A stretch of DNA of 64,000 nt from NCBI GenBank assembly GCA_963965975.1, contig OZ014422.1:2999155-3063154 (forward strand), read 5' to 3'. The position numbers and the translations under genes are program-made. This document shows positions 26,030 to 36,312 of this stretch, in pieces. This DNA comes from Xestospongia bergquistia (lineage: Eukaryota > Porifera > Demospongiae > Haplosclerida > Petrosiidae). Every line of letters begins with the position of its first letter. Within the stretch, counting starts at the first letter, position 1. The notes under the pieces were generated by a model. The model searched no databases. It was not told the origin of the DNA and was given only the letters and a program-made list of their open reading frames with translations.

Positions 26030-27196
26030 CACACACACATGCATACACGCACACCAAAGGAAAAGGATTAAAGAACAAAATTGGTGAAATTATTAATGCA
26101 AATAGATATTGTAATAATAAATTCTGGTTGTCATTTGTTCCATAATCCTGGTATTGTCTACATATTTTAATCAACATGTCTGTATTGTATTAGTATGCAT
26201 ACCATTAGTATCTTTTGCTGGTAACCTGTTTGCTTTAATAACTGAAGAAAGATGTGATATAACATTTATAATCAACTATAAACTTACGTTTACATTTCAA
26301 GATAAGTGCTCTCTCCTATAAAAATATACTTAACAAAGTACTGGGACATGTTCTATCTTACTTTGGTAGCTACGTCTTTTGCAATTTCATCAAATGAAGC
26401 AAATTTCTCTTCCACTATATTAAAAACCTAATTACAGTGAAATGAATAAAAAGGAATAATTAATTTTATAGCCTAAAAACTCAGATAAAGTAGCAGTAAG
26501 TAATTCAAATGTCTCTTTAATTATCAAATTATTAATGGCAAAATATTGTTACAAAAATAATTGTCATGCATACCTGTTTAATGTAATCATATGTTGCTTT
26601 GTTATCCTGGCTAGTTTGTAATGGTTTTAGATCATGAAATAACTTGAGAGTATCAAGACATATATCCTCTATCTGTAAAATATTAATAAACCAATAACTT
26701 GTATCAAGTGAAGTGCAGTAACAAGTTCTAACTATACCTGACTAAGTGACAGTTCGTGGAAGGTAATATCACTACCACATGTATGATCTTTCATACTGTC
26801 CTCCTATCAAAAATTTGAAACAAGATTACTATATTGACCAAATATTTATATAAATAAACAGACTTTAATCTAATTATAATGAAAAGTTTTATTTGCAATT
26901 GACTTATTAAATGGTTGTTTGTCCACCCTTATAATTATATATATATAAACACACACACACACATATATAATATACCTGTTCAACTTCTTCAGACTCACTA
27001 ACATATGAAACTTTAGATTTGTCAATTAAAATATGGTCATTATCAAATCTAGAAAAAGGAAAAGATAAACTAGCATATACAACATATCTTTAAAGGAGCA
27101 TACAATCATATGTATAAATTATTTTAAGCAATTTTACTTGTTAATATGATCGCCTAAGTTTAGATGGAACTGCTTTTTTAGATTTAAAGATGCCAT
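21128..27196 (-). CDS. UNC13D/BAIAP3-like protein, copy D
   Basis: Complete-looking gene: start [17 protein letters not shown] (ATG 27194-27196), C2A around 25426-25890 ([22 protein letters not shown]), MUN domain from about 25250 to 22010 with [13 protein letters not shown] near 23520, C2B at 21970-21128. C2B loop 1 is GLDRSG and loop 3 DHDTFGSDDLAG, so the calcium-site acids are kept, unlike C and E. It ends in a basic, histidine-rich tail ([10 protein letters not shown]) shared only with B. The family primes vesicle fusion through the MUN domain. It shares a promoter of about 160 bp with LIG1 and lacks the large insertions seen in introns of C and E, so it may be nearest the ancestral form. 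Confidence 0.78.
25952..26048. repeat. (CA)n microsatellite
   Basis: Long CA tract with a few interruptions, in the intron just upstream of the C2A exons of copy D. It creates spurious His/Thr and Cys/Val reading frames. Confidence 0.95.
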
Positions 27197-27291
27197 TTTG
27201 ATTCCACCAAGACTGAGATGAAGTTGACGACATTGACCATTTAAAGGCTTGCAATTATTTAATATATTCGTGGGCGTTTAGTAATAGGCTA

Positions 27292-27313
27292 TTCCCGCCC
27301 ATTTTAGCGGGAA
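27292..27313. promoter_or_regulatory. Paired E2F-like sites in copy D / LIG1 promoter
   Basis: ttcccgcc at 27292-27299 and its inverted partner agcgggaa at 27306-27313, only 42-63 bp before the LIG1 ATG. TTCCCGCC/GGCGGGAA is the E2F-DP consensus, and LIG1 is a known S-phase E2F target in animals. The whole divergent spacer is only about 160 bp. Confidence 0.6.
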
Positions 27314-27354
27314 TTGATAACTCACACTGGTGACAAAAATCTAGATTCAGTAAA

Positions 27355-30300
27355 ATGCCACAGAAAGGAATATTGTAAGTATCTTCTATAATAAATACAA
27401 CGAAATGATATTGCACACTCTAATATAAGGAACTTCTTCAGTAAGAAGGATGAAGTAAAGATTGAAAGTTCAGCTAGTGATGGTGAAGGTGTGTCTGGAA
27501 CAGTTTCTGAAGAAGATGAAGAATCATTAATAGTTACTCAGGGACCTGCTAAGAAACGACGTGTTATAACTGACAGTGACAATGAGGAGGAGACTGTTAA
27601 GCAGATGAACACAGAATCTAGCCAATCCACTAGTCATAAATGCACTGATATAGTTGGAGAAGAGAAGATAGACAACAATAAAGGAGAAACACATGTCTCT
27701 ATTGATGGGAATATGACATTACTTAAAACTCCTCCCAAGAGAGCAACAGGTAGGTCTTGGTTGTACAAGTAGTCACTTTGGTTTTGAGAGTAGAGGTTTC
27801 TTCTGATTGTTTGATTGTAGAATTGTAGTCAATGCATGGGGCACAGTACTAGTGGACCAGTTTTGGTTGCAAAGAATAGCCTGAATGGAATATTTTTGGT
27901 AAAAGAGGACCACTTTTAGCCTAAAAGCTTGAGGAAGTATTTTGGCTACCAAAATCGGTCCTCGGATCAGCCTGGGGTAAGACTGTTTTTGCCATAACAG
28001 GTCTAAACATGGCACCTAGAGTACATTACTATCTTTGACAGTCATACACTCCTGCTAATAACTTTATGATCTAATAAAATAATATCTTATGACCATTCCT
28101 CATGCTACATAAATTCTAGCGAGAAAACACACTGGAAAAAGAGCCAGTATTCCTCCTTCATCGTTTTGGTCTCCAGCAACTAAGAAGATTAAAAAGGACA
28201 CAACAATGGAAACATATAGTTCAGTTATAGAAACAAAACTAGAAAATGAGGTCTCTAAAGATACTACTGATATGAAAGAAGAAGTATTGAAAAATGTACA
28301 CCCAACTCAGAGTGAAGATGACGAGGAAAAAACACAGCAAGGAAATGAAAATAAACAGGAGTTAATACAGTCAAAGAAACAGACAGAACACAATCAACAT
28401 GAAGACAAACTAACTTCTCTCGATAGTAACATACAAGCTGGTTGCAAAAACCTACAAGAAGCGTCAAGTAAGATCACATTTCTATTATTTGCTGAGTTAT
28501 TTTTGTAACAGGAACCGTTTCTGTTAAAGAAAAGTCAAGGTAAAAAGATGAAAAAAAGAGTGTTATTGTAGTAAGAAAAAAAAATGTTGATAGCAGAGGA
28601 TGGTTTCGATCCATCGACCTCTGGGTTATGAGCCCAGCACGCTCCCGCTGCGCCACTCTGCTACCTCACGGAGAAGCTTGTGCTAATGATTGATTTTATC
28701 CTTGTACCGCATGCTCGCTTAGCTTCTCGTTATGATAGTAGCCAAATATAGCAAATTTTTGTTTAGTTTTAAACACTCTCATTTATTTAGTTCATATATA
28801 AGGTTTGTGTCTTTTCAAAAAAGCTTGTTTCATACACTATATTTGTGATAGATTGAGAAGTACTACTGGCACTTACAAGAGTACTAATGCTGAAAAATGT
28901 CCTCAATATGATCCATCGAAGACACAGTATGATCCTATTGAAGATGCTTGTTGGAGTAAAGATCAAAAGTAACTAATGTTAACATTGATTTTAGTTATAT
29001 TATTGCTATCTATTTTAGAGTACCTTATCTTGCCATTGCTAAGACTTTTGAACAGATTGAACAAGTCACTGGAAGGTAGGTATAAAAAGTTGTTGATTAA
29101 GTTCTTGCTTTTTGTTTTCCAGAATAAAGATCATTGGCATATTAGCTAACTTTCTGCGCTCTGTGATAACTTTGTCTCCACAAGAGACAGTCAAGTGTGT
29201 GTATTTGTGTCTAAATAAAGTAGGTTAATATCAATTGATAGTAATCTATAATCTTCATATAGCTGGGTCCTGCTTATGAAGGAGTTGAGCTTGGTATTGG
29301 TGATAATATTCTTATTAAAGCTCTCTCCAGTGCCACAGGTTTAATTATATTGTTGTGGATCACATTATAATTTTAATCTTTTAGGTCGTAATCCTCTACA
29401 GATTAAAGCTGAAGTAGCTGAGAAAGGTGATCTTGGTTTGGTAGCAGAAGGAAGTCGGACCACTCAACGTACTATGTTTACACCTCCTCCTCTTACTGTT
29501 GTAGGTGTATTTAATAAACTAACAGATATCGCCAAATTAACTGGTCACTCTGTAAGTATCTAATTATTAAATTATAAATATTTACAATTTTCTCTAGTCT
29601 CAGAACAAGAAAGTAGAAATTATTAAAACATTACTTGTAGCTTGTAAGCAATCTGAAACAAAGTATTTGATTAGGTAAATATAATCAAATTATAATTATT
29701 AAATAAAATATTACTCATTTTAGGTCACTGGAAGGGAAGTTAAGGATTGGTTTAGCAGAGCAATCTGTCCTTACTGCTTTAGCTCATGCCATAGTCCATA
29801 CTCCTCCTAGCAAAGGTATACATATAGAAACTGACACCTGTGAGTATATGTATTTTACAGAATGGCCGCCACAAACTACCGATGCTAGCCAAGGGGTTAG
29901 TGCTGAAAAATTCCGTAAAGAATTGGAATCAGCTACAGCCATTGTCAAGAATGCATACTGGTATTGAGTTTTAACTTAAGTGATTATCCTCATTAGTATG
30001 TGATATCTAGATTATTAGTAGGGTTTGCACAAAGCATTATATGGCTTCACTCACTCACAATCTCATTTCCTCTCCTTTTTTTAGTGAATTACCAAACTAC
30101 GATATTCTTATACCAGCTTTGCTAGAACATGGAATAGATAATCTCTCATCTCATTGTTCTTTAACTCCTGGCATTCCACTTAAACCAATGTTAGCTCATC
30201 CTACTAAAGGTATCCAGGAAGTACTTCAAAGATTTGATCAAGCTGAATTCAGTTGTGAATGGAAGTATGATGGAGAGAGAGCTCAGGTGGGTGTGGCTTA

Positions 30301-31791
30301 TAACAACTTGGGTGTGGTTACTGACAACTATAGATTCATTTATTAAAGAACAAAGAGATTCAAATATATAGCCGGAATCAAGAAAATAATACTTCCAAGT
30401 ATCCAGATATCATTGCCCGTATGCCAAAAGTAATTAATGAAGGGGTGTGGTCATTTGTGATCGATGCAGAAGCTGTAGCTTGGGATATAGAGAAGAAACA
30501 GATACTTCCATTTCAAATTCTCAGTACTAGAAAGAGAAAGGTAAAATTGATTAGTTTTAAAGATCATTTTATATCTCCTCTGTAGGATGCTAATGTTAGT
30601 GATATCAAAGTACAAGTTTGTGTGTTCCCTTTTGATCTCCTTTACATAAATGGAGAGAGTCTAGTTCGAGAGACTTTCAGAAGAAGAAGAGAATTGCTGA
30701 AATCTTCATTTAAGGAGATTGAAGGAGTAAGTTATCATTTTGCAAATTTGCATACTTTTATTGTTCACAACTTGTATCTCAGGAGTTCATGTTTGTTCAA
30801 GCCATTGACACAAATAACATTGAAGATATTCAGACCTTTATGGAAGAATCTATAAAAGGTTAGAACAATGGTTACATTCTAGTAACATACATAAATGTAA
30901 ATGGTACAACTCAATATGCTGTACCTTTGTGTATATAGGATATTGTGAAGGTTTAATGGTCAAGACACTTGACAAGGATGCTTCATATGAGATAGCAAAA
31001 CGGTCACACAACTGGTTGAAAGTAAGTTGTTTGTGATTCAAGATTATAGTCACTGTCCCTCCCAGCTCAAGAAAGATTACTTGGATGGAGTGGGAGATAC
31101 TTTGGATTTGGTAGTTGTTGGAGGATATCATGGAACAGGAAAAAGAACGGGGAAATATGGTGGATTTTTGTTGGCCTGTTTTGATCCAGAGAATGAAGAA
31201 TTTCAAGTGATTTGTAAGGTATACAACCCTCCAACTATTTCATAGCATTGGTATGACTTCCTTTGTGTATTTCCAATCTATTTTCTTGTCTCCTTTAGTC
31301 CTATATCTCTTTTCTCTATCTATAGATTGGTACTGGTTTCAAAGATGACCAATTAGATCAACACACTGATTTTTTCAATAATCACATTATTGACACACCC
31401 AAACCATACTACTCTTATAGTGATAATGTCATTCCTGATCGCTGGTTTGATGCAGTTCAAGTCTGGGAAGTCAAGACTGCAGATCTTTCTATATCACCAG
31501 TCTACCCAGCAGCTGCTGGTATTGTAAGTGTCAATGGACTTAAGTGACTGTGATCTTGTTTTATTGGAAATAGGTTGATCCTGAAAAGGGTATTTCCCTT
31601 AGATTTCCTCGTTTCTTGCGTATAAGAGATGACAAGAAACCAGAACAGGCCACAACTAGTCAACAAGTAAAATTAAAAATACTTTGTAATAATTTTGTCA
31701 TTTCCTGTAATAGGTTGCTGATTTGTATCGACAACAACAGAATACTGGTAAACAAAGTGGGGAGACCCCTGAACTTGAAGACTTTTATTAA
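27355..31791 (+). CDS. LIG1: DNA ligase 1 (ATP-dependent replicative ligase)
   Basis: Seals Okazaki fragments and repair nicks in the nucleus. By eye 21 exons give 909 codons, near the human 919. The N-terminus MPQKGILNFFSKK is a textbook PCNA-binding PIP box (Q3, I6, F9, F10), followed by an acidic/lysine-rich disordered region (27430-28539). The DNA-binding domain spans 28852-30100. The adenylation motif [10 protein letters not shown] holds the catalytic lysine (exon 30085-30286), followed by [31 protein letters not shown] and GFLLA motifs. The OB-fold ends in [20 protein letters not shown]. Exon 30334 restores the conserved [16 protein letters not shown]. An initiator tRNA gene lies antisense in the intron 28540-28851. 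Its 3' end faces RPP21, 80 bp away. Confidence 0.96.
28576..28584 (-). terminator. Pol III terminator of tRNA-iMet
   Basis: Nine A on the plus strand read as nine T on the minus strand, starting six bases past the tRNA 3' end: a strong RNA polymerase III stop. Confidence 0.8.
28591..28662 (-). tRNA. Initiator tRNA-Met (CAT)
   Basis: 72 nt on the minus strand, beginning agcagagtggcgcag and ending catcctctgcta. Anticodon CAT is the complement of 28628-28630. Eukaryotic initiator hallmarks are visible: A1:U72 closing pair, three G:C pairs at the anticodon stem, and the T-loop with atcgaaa (A54) instead of TTC. It differs from the human initiator at only two positions that I could spot. Internal A box (tggcgcagcgg) and B box (ggatcgaaacc) are intact and a T-run follows. 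It is nested antisense in a LIG1 intron. Confidence 0.96.
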
Positions 31792-31871
31792 ATACTTAGT
31801 TGGTTCATCAAAAATTTAACAAAATGTTATATTCTCTATTCTTGTGGTAATCTTATTTTAGCTCTACATGA

Positions 31872-32577
31872 TTAAACAATGTTCTCAGTTCTTTCTGACC
31901 ACAATTCAAAGTCTCTACGAGCTAGAAATCGTTTCAATTTACCACATGTTAAACATCGAACAACTATATGTTTTTCACGATGAGCTAAAAATGGGTTAAA
32001 AATAAAATAAATATGGTCTGCCAAATGTAATCCAATACTTTAAAATCTTTTTCTTTGGTAACAAGTAATGCTTTAATGAGTTACTTACATCACAAAATAA
32101 TATTTATAAACAAAGCAGTTAATAAACAAAAACAATTTACATACAAAATATTTTTATTCTTAAATATAATTTTTTTAACAAGGGGTTGATATCAATTTTT
32201 ACATCACAATTAATAGATGGTTACCTCTTATTCTTTGAGTGCTAGTAAGTCCTGGTATCAATAGAGTATCACAGGACTTGCATATACTTCGTTTGATAGC
32301 TGGGTCCCTAGAATATAACATTAATAATATAGTACTGTGATGTAGCAGTCACACATTTTAAGGACTAGCTTTTTACTAATAGATTTCATTGTATGAATAT
32401 AAAATCTTGATAATTGCAATTGATATGGAGTTTGTGAGAGGACAGCTATTGCTGCCTACAAAATACAAATACATAGCGATACATTAAGTAATTCATTACT
32501 TGATAGAGAAAATTCATTCTCATAAAAACTTCTCTTTGAGGAAGAGTAGTCTGCTGCTTTTTATTTTTCTTACCCAT
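31872..32577 (-). CDS. RPP21: Ribonuclease P protein subunit p21
   Basis: Zinc-binding subunit of RNase P/MRP, which trims 5' leaders from precursor tRNAs in the nucleus. Four exons (32500-32577, 32355-32455, 32225-32307, 31872-31984) sum to 124 codons. The start MGKKNKKQQ leads into REVFMRMNFLYQAA, like vertebrate RPP21. The Rpr2/Snm1 core follows: KSISKKLVLKMDPAIKRSIC, then CKSC, LLIPGLTSTQRIR, then CLTCGKLKRFL. The four cysteines (CKSC and CLTC) form the zinc site. Shorter than human (154) because the C-terminal tail is reduced. Convergent with LIG1. Its promoter side now faces a broken gene block (see the COX10 promoter entry). Confidence 0.92.
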
Positions 32578-32605
32578 TTTGAAACTCCACCCAATAGCAC
32601 AGATC
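32578..32605. promoter_or_regulatory. RPP21 start-proximal region, duplicated near COX10
   Basis: Bases just upstream of the RPP21 ATG (tttgaaactccacccaatag) recur with two mismatches over 23 bp next to a matching inverted ATG at 46635-46660. Confidence 0.55.
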
Positions 32606-32982
32606 ATAATTAGTCATTCAAAATACCCCACCCAATATGCTAAAATGAATTTTTTTCCAGGAAATAATACTAATCAAGTTTACTTAGTTCTGTGAGCTCA
32701 TTAGTTCAATCATTTCAGGTGGAGGGCAAAATTTTGTACAATCCTCTGTAGGAGATAAGTCTTTCACACCTTCCTTTGTAATTACTCCATGGCACAGTTG
32801 GACGTATTTTAGACATGGTGCTAAAAAAGTTCTAAAAATTTTTAAAATGTGCTAAATAATAATTTCTAGTGCTAAAATGATGCTAAAAGTCTTGCTCATG
32901 TGCTAAATTTAGCAGTGTTTGTGGCTAGTAACACTGATTTGTATTATAACTTTGCCGGTGTGGTCAAAGGTGGAGCTCTAGC

Positions 32983-34350
32983 ATGATGAGCGGCAGTTCA
33001 GTTGGACCAGTTCATGGTTCTGCCAATTTTCCAGAAGTCTCTAAATATGAAAAACTAGCTAAAGTTGGTTAAGGAACATTTGGGTAAGTCATGAACACGA
33101 AAGATCTTTTATTTGAATAAATATAAGTTATCTATAAATTAATTGAATCTTGATATATTTTTAGGGAGGTATTCAAGGCATGAGATTGCAAGACAAGTCG
33201 TCTTGTAGCTTTAAAGAAAGTATGTATGGACAACGAGAAAAAAGGGGTAAGTATAAACATTATAGTAATTCTGGCAATATTTGAATGGCCTTAAATTCTA
33301 ATTAATTTGGAATGTAACTGTATTAATTAATGTTACATTAAAGCATATTTCTATCTGCTAGGACTAGGACTCAATCCACAGTGTATATAATATCACTTGA
33401 TGTGATGACAATTTTTAGAGTTAATATAGTCATGATGTTTACTCTATGTAGTACACACGACCACATAATGTGATCTGTGGGTATCCTACCTCTTCCTATT
33501 TAAAAATACACCTGCACTTGAAAACAGACTAGTTTGCAGTGAGCATACAACACATGGATGAAGTATAGTGTAATATATTGAAATATTGTCTAATAATGAC
33601 GGTAGTTTGTGCTAACAACATGGTCTTATAATTTAATAACTAGTTATAACTTAATGAGCTAACCTATTTAGTTTCCACTAACTGTCAAATGTATTGTAAG
33701 GCACTAGACAAGTACTAATACTTACTATATTGAGGTTACTATAATTATGTACATGTTATTAATAAATTTCCTTAATATTAGTTTCTGATGACAGCATTGA
33801 GAAATACATATACTACAGCTAGTAAAACACAAAAACATCATCAATTTGGTTGAAATATGTCGTGCCAAAGGTAACCCTTACTACACACAAAGACACCATT
33901 GTTGTTATGATTACATCTTTTCTACAGCTACTCCCTATAATAGAGACAAAGGAAGTATTTACTTGGTGTTGGATTTCTGTGAACATGATTTGGCTGGTCT
34001 TCTTGAATGTAAAGAAATCCATTTCTCTCTGGGTGAAATCAAAAATATTATGCAAAAACTCTTTAATGCTCTTTCTTATATACATGGTAATAACATACTA
34101 CATCACATACTACATCTCGACATGAAGTCATATAATATTTTGATGACACGTATTCAGAGAACTGAAGCTTGCAGACTTTGGACTAGCTCGTGCATTAAAC
34201 AAAGGCCAAAATCAACATTACACTAACAGAGTAGTAACATTGTGGTATTGTCCTCCTGAACTCTTCTTGGGTGAACAAAATTATTGCCCTCCAGTTGATA
34301 TGTGGGGTGCTGGATGTATTATGGCCGAGATGCTGGCTCAAACATACTAG
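32983..34350 (+). pseudogene. CDK9-like kinase, broken duplicate with introns
   Basis: Clear match to cyclin-dependent kinase 9 (P-TEFb kinase): KYEKLAKVG then GTFG, VALKKVCMDNEKKG, INLVEICRAKGNPY, GSIYLVLDFCEHDLAGLL, LKLADFGLARA, VVTLWYCPPELFLG, DMWGAGCIMAEM. It is dead. TAA replaces the glutamine of the glycine loop (33070-33072), TGA interrupts the next exon after VFKA, and the frame shifts before IINLVEIC and again after the catalytic loop, where HRD reads HLD with a small duplication. The C-terminal lobe stops at 34348-34350. Introns with GT-AG ends persist (33084-33164, 33247-33780), so it arose by DNA duplication, not retrotransposition. An intact parent must lie elsewhere. Confidence 0.9.
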
Positions 34351-34507
34351 TTATTTCTTCAGAGCTTGAGTCAGAAGACTCAATTTCAACTTAATTTCCC
34401 ACTAAAGTATGGCATTCTATTACCGATACTCTAAACATTGCCTTGATTCAAAGCCATCCCTTCAATTACTTCAAATCTTAATCTATAATACATATTTCTA
34501 ATAATAG

Positions 34508-35345
34508 GTATTCAAGAAATTGAGTCTGATTCATGGAATGAATTCCTTCTTTGGAAAACGAGGAACTGAAATACCAATTACTGACATACAGGTACTATAT
34601 GCTTATATGTAACTAATGATTTCACTTTAAAATTGTTCATAGTCTATTGAAGCTCATATCTTGAAAGTTAAAAGTCAAACAAACAAAACAGCTGATGGTT
34701 ATTCTGTTGTAATGACAAATCAAACTTGTCAAGATGGTACCTGTCAGTTCAAATGCTCTAAACCAGCTTGTCTGAACCTCTGTAGACATATGAATAGCTG
34801 TGAATGATATGACTATGTCAACGGACATATTTGTAAGCATCTTCATGCACTTCACACTTGTCTGAACCTCTGTAGACATATGAATAGCTATGAATGGTAT
34901 GACTATGTCAACGGACATATTTGTAAGCATCTTCATGCACTTCACATGCTGAACAACCAACAGCGTAATAGCAGTAATGAAAAACCTATAATGCTCAATG
35001 AAGGAATGGCAACAATCTTGAATCAGTCACCTAGAGAATTGCGGCACTGGTTGTTTGTTAGTAATATGATTAAAATTTTATATTATCTATTATTTGTATA
35101 GATCCCACATCTCAACTAGCATTAAGTTCTCAGTAAACTTACTAACTGTTTAGAACAAAGGTGTCCACCCATATCTCCAGTCAATTAATTCTCTCTTATA
35201 TAAAGCCGTACTAACTACACGGACAAGTACAAAAGAAGAAGTACAACCATTTACTGTAAACAATTTTGTTGCTCCTGGCAAGAAAAATGAAACACAACCA
35301 AAATTCCATTTTACTTGCCAGAAGCCAGGTAGAAAATGTAAGGGT
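34508..35345 (+). pseudogene. SWIM zinc-finger protein fragment
   Basis: Two exon-like pieces: 34508-34593 (HGMNSFFGKRGTEIP) and from 34642 on. The second contains a SWIM-like metal site, CSKPACLNLCRHMNSCE, then DYVNGHICKHLHALH. A 90-bp in-frame tandem copy follows directly, and the first copy carries an in-frame stop after NSCE. Further right, 35200-35340 encodes NNFVAPGKKNETQPKFHF, the type of C-terminal tail seen in SWIM proteins related to MULE-type transposases. The N-terminal part is missing. Probably a dead fragment; the transposase link is inference. Confidence 0.5.
34767..34946 (+). repeat. 90-bp tandem duplication within SWIM fragment
   Basis: Two adjacent 90-bp units (34767-34856, 34857-34946) differing at about two bases. 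90 is a multiple of three, so the metal-binding motif is duplicated in frame. Confidence 0.9.
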
Positions 35346-36312
35346 AATATACTCGAGTAAGTTATTAATAGATAATATCAATTAAGTCAATTATGCAATT
35401 ATAAAATTATTGATATCTTAATTTATAAAGTTCTTATGGCTTTATTTTGTTATTGTACAGGCCTGCATCCATGGATAATATATATATATATATATTAACC
35501 TTTAACCTACAAGATGGATTTAGTGTTTCTATCTCATACACTATTAATGGCTTATTTAATTGTAACACAATTACACTTACAAATGAATTTTGGAAAGAAG
35601 TCAACGGTAAGTCGGTAACAATAAAAAAAATTGCGTGTACTTATCAGCACTCAACTTTAAAAGACAAAATCACTGATCTGGATTCGAACCTGTAGTCTCT
35701 CAAAATTCTGAGTTAACAGGAAGCGTTGATAAAAGTAATCAGAAAACGGGGTTTTACATTTGTTCTGCTGCTCACAACAGCTGTAGTTCAACGTTTTGAA
35801 GTCAGTTAATGTTGTTACTTTAGAAATTGGTAATTTAATTTTACTTTTATGATTACAAGGACCTTCGCTACACTGAACTAAGAAGGAAACTAATTTGAAG
35901 AGCTACTTCTTAAACTGGGGACATCTTTGATCTTCATTGAGAGACAATCTAGAACCTTGAAAGTTTGCCTGTTTTGTGACACTATACTGAAGTATACTAA
36001 CCTCAAATATCCTTCAATACTTGTCAACATAAATTTTAGGGTACACTAATTATTTTTTCACCACAATCAATCCTTTTTGCATCCAAATTTTGAAGATTCC
36101 TATAAATTGTAGTCAACAACCACATTGATCATGAATGTTATTTGTAACACACATGTAGGAAAAAAGCCACGAAACGTTTATCCAAGACACCTTTGTAGTC
36201 AATGATTCATATCTGTAGTAAATACGATTGTGTACTTGAAACAGCACAACAACCATTGTAAAACCAGATCTTTATAGACTTTTTGATTAAGGAGCTGGTC
36301 ATTGAATTCAAA
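35346..36312. other. Intergenic with COX10-start remnant and tRNA-like piece
   Basis: 35486-35535 carries ttaacctttaacctacaag followed by ATG and tagtgtttctatctc, matching the COX10 first-exon region at 46676-46730. On the minus strand at 35680-35690 there is a perfect Pol III B box (ggttcgaatcc) preceded by aactcagaattttgaga: a tRNA relic or tRNA-derived SINE. The 36150-36312 part resembles the region upstream of copy A's start. No intact gene. Confidence 0.5.

Noticed and set aside
25912-26177. Three long reading frames rich in His/Thr or Cys/Val
   Set aside because: They are created by the (CA)n microsatellite in an intron of copy D and have no protein-like composition.
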